A DNA stretch of 34,929 bases from JBBAEV01 sp041655735 (lineage in GTDB: Bacteria; Bacillota_I; Bacilli_A; RF39; UBA660), in assembly GCA_041655735.1 (NCBI GenBank), contig JBBAEV010000007.1, positions 1 through 34,929 on the forward strand, written 5' to 3'. The notes below the pieces were generated by a model. It did not search any database, had not been told where the DNA came from, and saw nothing but the letters and a program-made list of their open reading frames with translations. Position numbers and translations under genes: made by a program. Shown here piece by piece: positions 22,435-29,128 of this stretch (the first letter of the stretch is position 1; each line of letters opens with the position of its first letter).

Positions 22435-22996
22435 AGAAGCAATATTAGAAGGATTATTGTTTGTGGTAGGAGATGATGGCATTACCATTGAACAAATATC
22501 CAGCATATTAGAAATAGAATCTAAAGAAGCAAAGTTATTAATAGACACCTTAAAAGAAAACTATGAAAAAGAAAATAGGGGTATCAGAATAAATTTTTTA
22601 GGTAATAATTATAAATTAACTACTAAACCAGAACATAAAGAATACTATCAAAAACTAATAGAAGAGAGTGTTTCAAATACATTAAGTAATGCCGCTCTTG
22701 AAACATTAGCGATAATTGCGTATAATGAACCTATAACTCGTTTAGATATAGATGAATTAAGAGGAGTAAGTAGTGCTCATATAATAAGAAAATTAGTCGC
22801 AAAAGATTTAATAAAGGCAATAGGTAGAGCAGATACTTTAGGAAGACCTATTTTATATGGTATAACTAATGACTTTTTAGATTATTTTGGGCTTGCTAGT
22901 AAAGAAGAACTTCCTCAAATAAAACAATTAAATGAAGTTATTGAAAAAGAAGAAACAGACTTATTCTTAGCGCGTTATCAAGAGGATAATGAATAA
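22427..22996 (+). CDS. scpB: Segregation and condensation protein B
   Basis: A 189-residue ScpB of normal length, made of two winged-helix domains. Conserved segments: AILEGLLFVVGDDGITIEQI at the N-terminus, LSNAALETLAIIAYNEPITRLDIDELRGV (about 84-112) and GRADTLGRPILYGIT (about 125-139). It dimerises and binds ScpA in the SMC complex. Its start lies inside scpA. A tRNA-Leu gene begins 8 bases after its stop with no terminator between, so the tRNA may be processed from the scpAB transcript. Confidence 0.97.
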   Translation: MNKEAILEGLLFVVGDDGITIEQISSILEIESKEAKLLIDTLKENYEKENRGIRINFLGNNYKLTTKPEHKEYYQKLIEESVSNTLSNAALETLAIIAYNEPITRLDIDELRGVSSAHIIRKLVAKDLIKAIGRADTLGRPILYGITNDFLDYFGLASKEELPQIKQLNEVIEKEETDLFLARYQEDNE

Positions 22997-23004
22997 GTCT
23001 TTAT

Positions 23005-23090
23005 GCCTGCGTGGTGGAATTGGTAGACGCGCTGGACTCAAAATCTAGTGATATTTTATCGTGTCGGTTCGAGTCCGACCGCAGGCACCA
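23005..23090 (+). tRNA. tRNA-Leu (anticodon CAA)
   Basis: Acceptor arms GCCTGCG and CGCAGGC, D-arm motif GGTAGACGC typical of tRNA-Leu, anticodon CAA at 23039-23041 in a 7-base loop, a long class II variable arm, T-arm CGGTTCGAGTCCG, and encoded CCA (23088-23090). It reads UUG. It lies 8 bases after scpB and 24 before the next gene, with no terminator or clear promoter on either side. Confidence 0.95.
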
Positions 23091-23114
23091 ATAAATTAAT
23101 TATATGGTGATAAT

Positions 23115-23957
23115 ATGTACGGTGCAATATTAGGAGATATAATAGGATCTGCCTATGAATATGAAGAGTTTAATAGTAAAAAAATAGATTTAGAAAAAAG
23201 ATTTAAAATACTAAATAAAGATACCCCTTTATTTTTAAACAATTCTAGAATAACTGATGATTCTATTTTAACAATTGCGATAGCAGACGCGATTTTTTCT
23301 AAGGTTTCATACGAAGAAAAATTAAGAGAACATGGCTTAAAATATTTGAAGAAAGAAAATAATGATCCTAATTTTTTTGACAAACCATTTAGTCCTGGTT
23401 TTATTAAGTGGTTAAAAAAGGAAAAAGAAGCTAATAGCACTGGAAATGGTGCGGCCATGAGGGTTTCTTCAGTTGGTTTTTTATTTAATAGTGAAGAAGA
23501 GGTTTTAAGGGAAGCGAGGCTAGCTACTATACCAAGTCATAACACTGAAGAAGCAATAAGAGGAGCTAGAGCTGTTGCGCTTAGTATTTATTTAGCTAGA
23601 AATGGTTTTTCTAAGAAAAAAATTAAAGAGTACATTGAAAATAATTTCAAATATAACCTAGACTTATCGCTTGATATTTTACAAAGAACTAATACTTTTA
23701 AAATGAATTGTGATACTACAGTACCACAAGCTGTTTTTCTCTTTTTAATATCAAATAATTTTGAAGATGCTATTAGAAAGGCTGTATCAATTGGTGGAGA
23801 TACTGACACCATTGCTTGTATAACAGGTAGTATAGCTGAAGCTTATTATGGAATTGATAATGATTTAAAGAATAAAATATTTGATTATATTGATAAAAAC
23901 CAGTCAAATATAATAAAAAAATATGATAAAAGATTGGCAGTAAACACTAGTTTTTAA
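23115..23957 (+). CDS. ADP-ribosylglycohydrolase family protein
   Basis: A 280-residue DraG/ADP-ribosylhydrolase-fold protein. It begins MYGAILGDIIGSAYEYEEF, with ITDDSILTIAIADAIF (about 45-60, in place of the common FTDDTxMT), then TGNGAAMRVSSVGF (about 111-124), and GGDTDTIACITGSIAEAYYG (about 226-245), whose Asp residues bind the two Mg2+ ions. The metal site therefore looks intact. Such enzymes remove ADP-ribose from proteins or small molecules. No ADP-ribosyltransferase gene or nitrogen-fixation gene is near, so the target is unknown. It is placed between two tRNA-Leu genes and follows the first by 24 bases. Confidence 0.9.
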   Translation: MYGAILGDIIGSAYEYEEFNSKKIDLEKRFKILNKDTPLFLNNSRITDDSILTIAIADAIFSKVSYEEKLREHGLKYLKKENNDPNFFDKPFSPGFIKWLKKEKEANSTGNGAAMRVSSVGFLFNSEEEVLREARLATIPSHNTEEAIRGARAVALSIYLARNGFSKKKIKEYIENNFKYNLDLSLDILQRTNTFKMNCDTTVPQAVFLFLISNNFEDAIRKAVSIGGDTDTIACITGSIAEAYYGIDNDLKNKIFDYIDKNQSNIIKKYDKRLAVNTSF

Positions 23958-23968
23958 GCTAGTTTTTA
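23946..23968 (+). terminator. Terminator of the ADP-ribosylglycohydrolase gene
   Basis: ACTAG (23946-23950) pairs with CTAGT (23959-23963), then T's. The stop codon is in the loop. Confidence 0.65.
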
Positions 23969-23990
23969 TCTTGTGTTTTTTTACAAAAAA

Positions 23991-23999
23991 TGCTATAAT
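23991..23999 (+). promoter_or_regulatory. Extended -10 promoter of tRNA-Leu(GAG)
   Basis: TGCTATAAT, 19 bases before the mature tRNA 5' end. Confidence 0.65.
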
Positions 24000-24018
24000 T
24001 AATTCTGTCAACAAAAAA

Positions 24019-24105
<87 letters not shown>

Positions 24106-24162
24106 AAAAGAATTAATAAAAAGGTTAAAGAGATTACTAATAATTATATTTTTTTGATATAT

Positions 24163-24168
24163 TATAAT
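24163..24168 (+). promoter_or_regulatory. -10 box of the HD-domain gene
   Basis: TATAAT after a T-rich stretch, 20 bases before the start codon. It probably also serves tRNA-Arg. Confidence 0.45.
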
Positions 24169-24188
24169 AGTAATTAAGGAGTGAAATA

Positions 24189-24680
24189 ATGAATAAGTAT
24201 ACATCAGATGGGGAGTTTTGGAGTATAACTGAAGATATATTAACTCATTCTGAATTTAATAAAATAAAAAATGAAAACCATCATGGGATAAATCGTTATA
24301 ATCATTCGTTAAAAGTTGCTTATCGTTCTTATAAAATAGCAAAGAAATTAAAGCTTGATTATAAAGCCGTAGCTAGAGCAGGTCTTTTACATGATTTCTT
24401 TTTTAGTACTGATATTAAAGAAAATGAATCACCATATTTAAGTCATCCTAGTAAAAGTTTGACTAATGCTTCTAAGTATTTTAAACTTAATGAAGTAGAA
24501 GTTGATATCATTACAAAACATATGTTTCCAGCTGTATTTAAGTTTCCAAAATATAAAGAAAGTTGGGTTGTATCTACTGTTGATACAGGTGTTGCAACAG
24601 TAGAATTTGGCAAAAAATTTAAAACACAACTAAGTGTAGCAGTTAATTTGTTTTTAATTTTTATTTTAAAAACATTTTAA
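24189..24680 (+). CDS. HD-domain hydrolase, uncharacterised
   Basis: A 163-residue protein with the metal-dependent HD phosphohydrolase fold. Likely ligands: His in INRYNHSLKVAYRSY (about 35-49), the HD pair in AGLLHDFFF (about 65-73), His in DIITKHMFP, and Asp in VVSTVDTGVA near 137. It ends in a hydrophobic stretch (VAVNLFLIFILKTF), which is also seen in related Firmicutes proteins, so it is probably full length. Substrates in this superfamily include nucleotides and signalling molecules; none can be assigned. It lies between tRNA-Leu(GAG) and tRNA-Arg(CCT), 22 bases before the latter and without a terminator. The ribosome-binding site is AAGGAGTG. Confidence 0.82.
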   Translation: MNKYTSDGEFWSITEDILTHSEFNKIKNENHHGINRYNHSLKVAYRSYKIAKKLKLDYKAVARAGLLHDFFFSTDIKENESPYLSHPSKSLTNASKYFKLNEVEVDIITKHMFPAVFKFPKYKESWVVSTVDTGVATVEFGKKFKTQLSVAVNLFLIFILKTF

Positions 24681-24702
24681 CATAAGTCTATCCTGCTTAT
24701 GT

Positions 24703-24779
24703 GTCCATGTAGCTCAGCAGGATAGAGCAATCCCCTCCTAAGGGATAGGTCGCAGGTTCGATTCCTGCTATGGACGCCA
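24703..24779 (+). tRNA. tRNA-Arg (anticodon CCT)
   Basis: Acceptor arms GTCCATG and TATGGAC (one G-U), D-arm GCTCAGCAGGATAGAGC, anticodon stem ATCCC/GGGAT with loop CTCCTAA giving CCT, T-arm GCAGGTTCGATTCCTGC and encoded CCA (24777-24779). It reads AGG. A short hairpin CATAAG/CTTATG (24681-24701) lies between it and the upstream gene. Confidence 0.95.
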
Positions 24780-24787
24780 TATAAAAT

Positions 24788-24813
24788 AAAATGTCTCATA
24801 CGAGATATTTTTT
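24788..24813 (+). terminator. Terminator after tRNA-Arg
   Basis: TCTC/GAGA core around ATAC, extended outward by A-T and G-T pairs, then T's. Confidence 0.7.
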
Positions 24814-24842
24814 AGTTTTTAATAGAAAAATAAAAATATTTT

Positions 24843-24851
24843 TGTTATAAT
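24843..24851 (+). promoter_or_regulatory. Extended -10 promoter of tRNA-Thr
   Basis: TGTTATAAT ends 8 bases before the mature tRNA, so the primary transcript would carry almost no 5' leader. Confidence 0.65.
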
Positions 24852-24859
24852 TATGCTAT

Positions 24860-24933
24860 GCCGAATTAGTTTAGTGGTAAAACAGATGCATGGTAAGCAT
24901 CAAAGGACTGTTCAATTCAGTCATTCGGCACCA
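24860..24933 (+). tRNA. tRNA-Thr (anticodon GGT)
   Basis: Acceptor arms GCCGAAT and ATTCGGC, D-stem GTTT/AAAC, anticodon stem GATGC/GCATC with loop ATGGTAA giving GGT, T-arm GACTG/CAGTC and encoded CCA (24931-24933). The variable loop is short (four bases). It reads ACU/ACC. Confidence 0.9.
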
Positions 24934-25070
24934 TCTTTTATAGTACTTTAAACAATATAGAAGTTGGAGATTCTTTCCAATCTAGACAAGGAAATTACCA
25001 TTTACAAACTAAAATAGTTGCTTAAGAATTAATATATAAAACTAAGATTTTTTAAATAATATTAAAGATC
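24934..25070 (+). other. Gap between tRNA-Thr and gerAB, possible gene remnant
   Basis: The 137 bases hold no convincing gene. One + strand frame stays open from the tRNA end to a TAA at 25022-25024 and reads NNIEVGDSFQSRQGNYHL then QTKIVA, which looks more protein-like than chance A+T-rich sequence, but it has no start codon or ribosome-binding site. A small hairpin (AGATT/AATCT) is also possible. Confidence 0.3.
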
Positions 25071-25098
25071 TCTACTAATGTAGGGGTTTTATTTTTTT
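25071..25098 (+). terminator. Plus-strand terminator at the gerAB end
   Basis: CTCTAC pairs with GTAGGG around TAAT, followed by TTTTATTTTTTT. It should stop transcription from tRNA-Thr before it enters gerAB antisense. The hairpin overlaps the gerAB stop codon. Confidence 0.6.
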
Positions 25099-26187
25099 AT
25101 AAAATAATAATCTAATAAATATTATTATAGGTATTCCCAAACAAACACCTCCTATAAAAAAAGGAGCTGTATCCATAAACCAATGATCGGCTTCTATTTG
25201 GTTAGCAAAACCATCCTTAGCTAATACTCCTAATATTATAGGAACAATAATAAAGATGGCTGACATTATTTTTTTACTCTTTATTTTAAAGGTTTGTTTT
25301 ATTGATTGACTAAAATAATATATTAATATAATAAGAAGAAATATGACAGGGAAAAATTTTACAGAAACCAAAATATTTTCTAAACGATCAAGAAAACCAA
25401 ATAATTTTACTTTTTTAATTGATGAATATGCGGGGCATTCATATAAAACCATTAAATTTGTTCCAAATATTAAAGTAGGAAATAAAACTGTTAAAACATT
25501 AAAAAAAATTGATATTAAATAACCTATAACCATCGATTTGCCAACTTTATTTGGATTACTAACTTTAGTGATTGGAATTATTAATATGAAAATCAATAGT
25601 GACGAAGTATAAATGAAAAATAGTATAATGGATTTTATTATAGTAAGTGTTCCCGCTTCGAGTAAAGGAAAGGTGTTAGATATTTCTAATTGAGGGAAAA
25701 GGCCTACTATAATGATAATATACATTATTATGGTTATAACAAAAAATATTTGAATTACTCGAGCTATTGTTTCAAAACCACAAAAAATTGCTTGAATTAT
25801 CACCAAGGTTATTAAAATAATTATAGCAAGAATAGGAGTTTCTACCGAAAATTGTGATACAAAAAAATTACTTATAATCCCTAGGGCCTTTACGGAAAAG
25901 TAAAGAATAAAAGCAAGGATAATAAAGTTAATAATATTTCCAATTATTTTTCCGAAAATTTTCATATTTAGTTCGGTTATTGATAATTCTCCCTTTTTAT
26001 TATTAATATATATTATTAATAATAATGGTAGTAATCCTAGAACTCCTCCTATTAAAGCAGCTAGCCAGGAAAAGTTTTTCCCTGATTCCATAAGGACCCT
26101 AGTACAAAGTCCAATTGCAGTTACATGCGCTAAGAAAAATGTAATAGTAATAATTTGAAAGTTACCAATTTTATTTTCAGAAGTCAT
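25075..26187 (-). CDS. gerAB: Spore germination protein GerAB (APC-type permease)
   Basis: A 370-residue integral membrane protein with about ten hydrophobic helices, matching the GerAB/GerKB/GerBB family of amino-acid permease-like proteins (ITITFFLAHVTAIGLCTRVL at the N-terminus). It is the B subunit of the spore inner-membrane germinant receptor and binds the germinant in known systems. It starts 4 bases after the gerAC stop, with the AAGGACTGAT site inside gerAC. The operon order is A-C-B, as in many anaerobic spore formers, and differs from B. subtilis gerA (A-B-C). Confidence 0.9.
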   Translation of the reverse strand: MTSENKIGNFQIITITFFLAHVTAIGLCTRVLMESGKNFSWLAALIGGVLGLLPLLLIIYINNKKGELSITELNMKIFGKIIGNIINFIILAFILYFSVKALGIISNFFVSQFSVETPILAIIILITLVIIQAIFCGFETIARVIQIFFVITIIMYIIIIVGLFPQLEISNTFPLLEAGTLTIIKSIILFFIYTSSLLIFILIIPITKVSNPNKVGKSMVIGYLISIFFNVLTVLFPTLIFGTNLMVLYECPAYSSIKKVKLFGFLDRLENILVSVKFFPVIFLLIILIYYFSQSIKQTFKIKSKKIMSAIFIIVPIILGVLAKDGFANQIEADHWFMDTAPFFIGGVCLGIPIIIFIRLLFYKKIKPLH

Positions 26188-26191
26188 AATA

Positions 26192-27370
26192 TCAGTCCTT
26201 ATCTTTTAAAACACGAATAATTGTTCCTTCTTCAGGAAGCTCGTAGTTTACATCTACTGTTATTCCCATGTTTTCAAAAATATTATCCCAATTTTTTTTA
26301 ACCTTATGCCAAGTTTTATATTCTTTTTTATGTACCTGTTGCCCGAATCCAAATATATCACTTTTATATTTTTGTTGAACCGAGGTAATAGTATCTTCTA
26401 TTAATTTTTTTACATATGAATTTGTATCTTCTCTTATTTTTTCTATCACTTTTTCATCATTTAAATCAATTGGACAGTTCACCTCACCAATAAGCCCATA
26501 GCCTTTTACTTTTACAGATCCACTTGCTTTTTCATCTTTAATTTTTGTTTTAATGCTACTAGTAGAACTTAAAATTTCTACCGCAATATATTTATCCTTA
26601 TCACATGGAATGTTTATAATAGCAGTATCTATTTTATTTGTTATAAAATTATAGCCATAACTCTCATCCTCAGTTAACCATCCTAACAATTTATCATTTT
26701 TAAAAACCCCAATATTACCTAAATATATTATTGCATCTATATTAGTCTTTTTTAAATCATCAATATTTTCCCCTTGTTTTACATCTCCTTTAATATAAAG
26801 TCCATTTACTACATTTTCCAGGCCCTCCTCCATATAATTGTGTAAAAAATCTGTATATGTAATTATTTGATTTTTACCAAGTATTTCAGAAGAAATTTCA
26901 ATATAATCTTCAATTGCATTTGAAGAAAAAGCTTTTAAAGGAGTGACAACTTTTAAAATATCGCTGGCTTTTGTATCTTTTGATACAAATATATAAAACT
27001 CCGCTCTGAATTCCGTTTCTCTAATAGGATAATCAATTAATTCTTGTATACTTTTTCTTGCAATTTTCTCATCTATTATAAAAATTTTAATATGAGAAAT
27101 ATATAATCTTTTAGGTGATCGTAATGTTATTTTTCTTAAAGCCTCATAAAATGTTTTTCCTGTGGCTTCTAAAACATAAGACATCTCTTGAGATAATTGA
27201 TCTTGACCTATACTTTTTTGTATCCTCATAATTTGAGCTGAAATTTTTATATCATTATCTACTTCTTCTACAGCAAATCCAGTGACAATAGCAAGATCAT
27301 TTATTTCTCTATAATTCCAGCAACCACTTAAAATAGGAATAAAAAATACTAAAATTAATAATTTTTTCAC
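26192..27370 (-). CDS. gerAC: Spore germination lipoprotein GerAC
   Basis: A 392-residue lipoprotein. The N-terminus is a lipobox signal peptide (LLILVFFIPILSGC, lipidated Cys at 17), directly followed by WNYREINDLAIVTGFAVEE, the characteristic GerC opening. The remainder shows the three-domain GerAC pattern, ending with KVKKNWDNIFENMGITVDVNY. It is anchored on the outer face of the spore inner membrane as the C subunit of the receptor. Its ATG overlaps the gerAA stop by 4 bases. Confidence 0.93.
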   Translation of the reverse strand: MKKLLILVFFIPILSGCWNYREINDLAIVTGFAVEEVDNDIKISAQIMRIQKSIGQDQLSQEMSYVLEATGKTFYEALRKITLRSPKRLYISHIKIFIIDEKIARKSIQELIDYPIRETEFRAEFYIFVSKDTKASDILKVVTPLKAFSSNAIEDYIEISSEILGKNQIITYTDFLHNYMEEGLENVVNGLYIKGDVKQGENIDDLKKTNIDAIIYLGNIGVFKNDKLLGWLTEDESYGYNFITNKIDTAIINIPCDKDKYIAVEILSSTSSIKTKIKDEKASGSVKVKGYGLIGEVNCPIDLNDEKVIEKIREDTNSYVKKLIEDTITSVQQKYKSDIFGFGQQVHKKEYKTWHKVKKNWDNIFENMGITVDVNYELPEEGTIIRVLKDKD

Positions 27371-28845
27371 TTTTTATCAACCACCTTTAATCTTTCTGGA
27401 TTTCTATCACTTATTAAACTAGGTCTTTTAATTAATTTTTTTCTAGAAAATCTTGCGATTAAATTTTTTTGATCACTAGCACTAAAAGGAGCAACTCCTC
27501 TTAGATAGGGAAAACCAGAAGTTTTTGTATTCGCTAAATGTAAAACAAAACTTAATGATCCTATAATTAATCCAATATTTCCAAAAATTACTGCGATGAC
27601 CATAAAAAACAATCTCCATAATTTCGCAGCATTAGAAAATTCTTTTGATGGTAAACAAAGAGCTGATACTGATGTTATTGCGACAACAATCACAGTGATA
27701 GGAGAAGCTATACCAGCTTGAATAGCGGCTTCTCCTAAAATTAACGCTCCTACTATTGAAATAGCAGATCCCATCGCATTAGGGAGCCTTATGTCAGCTT
27801 CACTTAATATATCAAAAGCTAAAGACATAATTAAAACTTCAATCATTATAGGGAAAGGAACTCCTTCTCGTTGTGTTTTAAAGTTTATAAGTAAATCAGC
27901 TGGTATTGCTTCATGATTATGGGTTAAGACAGAAATGTAATAAGCAGGTAAAAAAACCACAATAATAAACGCAATAAATCTGGTTATTCTAATCCATGTT
28001 GCATTTATTGGTTTATCATAATTATCCTCTGCTGCTTGAATAAAATCAATAAAAAAAGCTGGTACTATTAAAACAAAAGGACTATTATCAACTAATATAA
28101 TTAATTTACCATCTAACAATGTTATTGCGGCTATATCTGGCCTTTCAGTACGAATTGTAGTCGGAAATAACGTAACTGATTGCTTATCAATAAATTCAAC
28201 TATGTATGCTGAATCAAAAATACCATCAATATCTATTTGTTCCAATTTTTTTTTAATTCTATTTACTAATTTCATTTCAATTATATCTTCAATGTAGAGT
28301 AATCCTACTTTTGTTTTAGTTCTTCTCCCAATATTTAAGTTTTCAGTTCTCATTTTTTTATCTTTAATTCTTTTGCGAATCAACCCAAGATTCTTATTAA
28401 AATCTTCTACAAAAGCTTCTTTTGGACCTTTAACGGTAACTTCAGTAGTAGGTTCGTTTATTGCTCTGCTTAAAACTAGTTTAGTATCCGCAGCTAATGC
28501 ATAATCAATGTTATTTATTAGAATAATTGTATTGCCAGAAAAAAGATTGTAAATAACATTTTCAAGTTTATCTATTTTTTGATTTTGGACTAAGACTAAA
28601 TCGGATATTAAATCAACTATTTTATTTGCTCTTAAAACAATATGTTCTTTAAAGGTATTAATAATTGGGTTAAGTACAATTTCATTTATTTTTCTTCCGT
28701 CACAAAGAGAATCGCTATATAAAATACAAATATTATTCTTTATATTTTTTAATTGGATTCTTTTTTCTTTTATATCGGGGTCATTATTTATTATTTTTTT
28801 AATATAATTAATATTTTTTTCTAAATTACTAGTTAATTTTTCCAT
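27367..28845 (-). CDS. gerAA: Spore germination protein GerAA
   Basis: A 492-residue GerA-family A subunit, the usual length. The N-terminal half is soluble and includes VKGPKEAFVEDFNKNLGLIRKR (about 138-159), the family's most typical stretch, and VEFIDKQSVTLFPTTIRTERPD. The C-terminal half has about five membrane segments with AFFIDFIQAAEDNYDKP and SVSALCLPSKEFSNAAKLWRL. It oligomerises into the receptor core. It heads a three-gene operon on the minus strand. In front lies a weak AGGGATGAG ribosome-binding site. A forespore (sigma-G) promoter is expected; GCATA near 28897-28893 on the minus strand is a possible -35, but no good -10 accompanies it. Confidence 0.95.
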   Translation of the reverse strand: MEKLTSNLEKNINYIKKIINNDPDIKEKRIQLKNIKNNICILYSDSLCDGRKINEIVLNPIINTFKEHIVLRANKIVDLISDLVLVQNQKIDKLENVIYNLFSGNTIILINNIDYALAADTKLVLSRAINEPTTEVTVKGPKEAFVEDFNKNLGLIRKRIKDKKMRTENLNIGRRTKTKVGLLYIEDIIEMKLVNRIKKKLEQIDIDGIFDSAYIVEFIDKQSVTLFPTTIRTERPDIAAITLLDGKLIILVDNSPFVLIVPAFFIDFIQAAEDNYDKPINATWIRITRFIAFIIVVFLPAYYISVLTHNHEAIPADLLINFKTQREGVPFPIMIEVLIMSLAFDILSEADIRLPNAMGSAISIVGALILGEAAIQAGIASPITVIVVAITSVSALCLPSKEFSNAAKLWRLFFMVIAVIFGNIGLIIGSLSFVLHLANTKTSGFPYLRGVAPFSASDQKNLIARFSRKKLIKRPSLISDRNPERLKVVDKK

Positions 28846-28981
28846 AATATTTTCTCATCCCTAAAAATATTTTTCCCATAAAATAAAGGAAATATGCAAA
28901 GAATAAAAAAAGTGGCTTGTTATTTTTAAATAAAGAATATATAATGAAGTTAGTAAAGGTAAAGAATATAATTTTATCCAT
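28829..28981 (-). CDS. Possible small hydrophobic ORF overlapping the gerAA start
   Basis: A 50-codon frame (MDKIIFFTFTNFIIYSLFKN, then NKPLFLFFAYFLYFMGKIFL and a basic end) could form two membrane helices and overlaps gerAA out of frame by 17 bases. Small two-helix D subunits accompany some ger operons. However, no ribosome-binding site precedes the ATG, and T-rich DNA easily gives such frames by chance. Confidence 0.2.
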   Translation of the reverse strand: MDKIIFFTFTNFIIYSLFKNNKPLFLFFAYFLYFMGKIFLGMRKYYGKIN

Positions 28982-29065
28982 ATATTGTTAAATAAAAATA
29001 TATTTCGTTTCTTTTTTTTACTCTCTAAAAACGAACGAATGATTGTAAAGAGTACGAACTAATGT

Positions 29066-29094
29066 TTGACTACAAAAGTATATGATGTTACAAT
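29066..29094 (+). promoter_or_regulatory. Promoter of nrdDG
   Basis: TTGACT (29066-29071), 17 bases, TACAAT (29089-29094). It is divergent from the gerA operon. The remaining 28846-29065 holds no recognised element besides the small ORF noted on the minus strand. Confidence 0.7.
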
Positions 29095-29128
29095 TACCTT
29101 ACCATAATAAAACAAAGGAGTGTGCAGT

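Noticed and set aside
23153..23458. Minus-strand open frame of 101 codons inside the ADP-ribosylglycohydrolase gene
   Set aside because: Shadow of a conserved gene; hydrophobic only because of the T-rich complement.
28868..28897. Sigma-G promoter for gerAA
   Set aside because: GCATA could be a -35 on the minus strand, but the element 18 bases on (AAAAATA) matches the sigma-G -10 poorly. Left out of the feature list.
29040..29100. NrdR-box-like sequence before nrdD
   Set aside because: Partial resemblance near ACAAAAGTATATGATGT only; no pair of boxes at the expected spacing.
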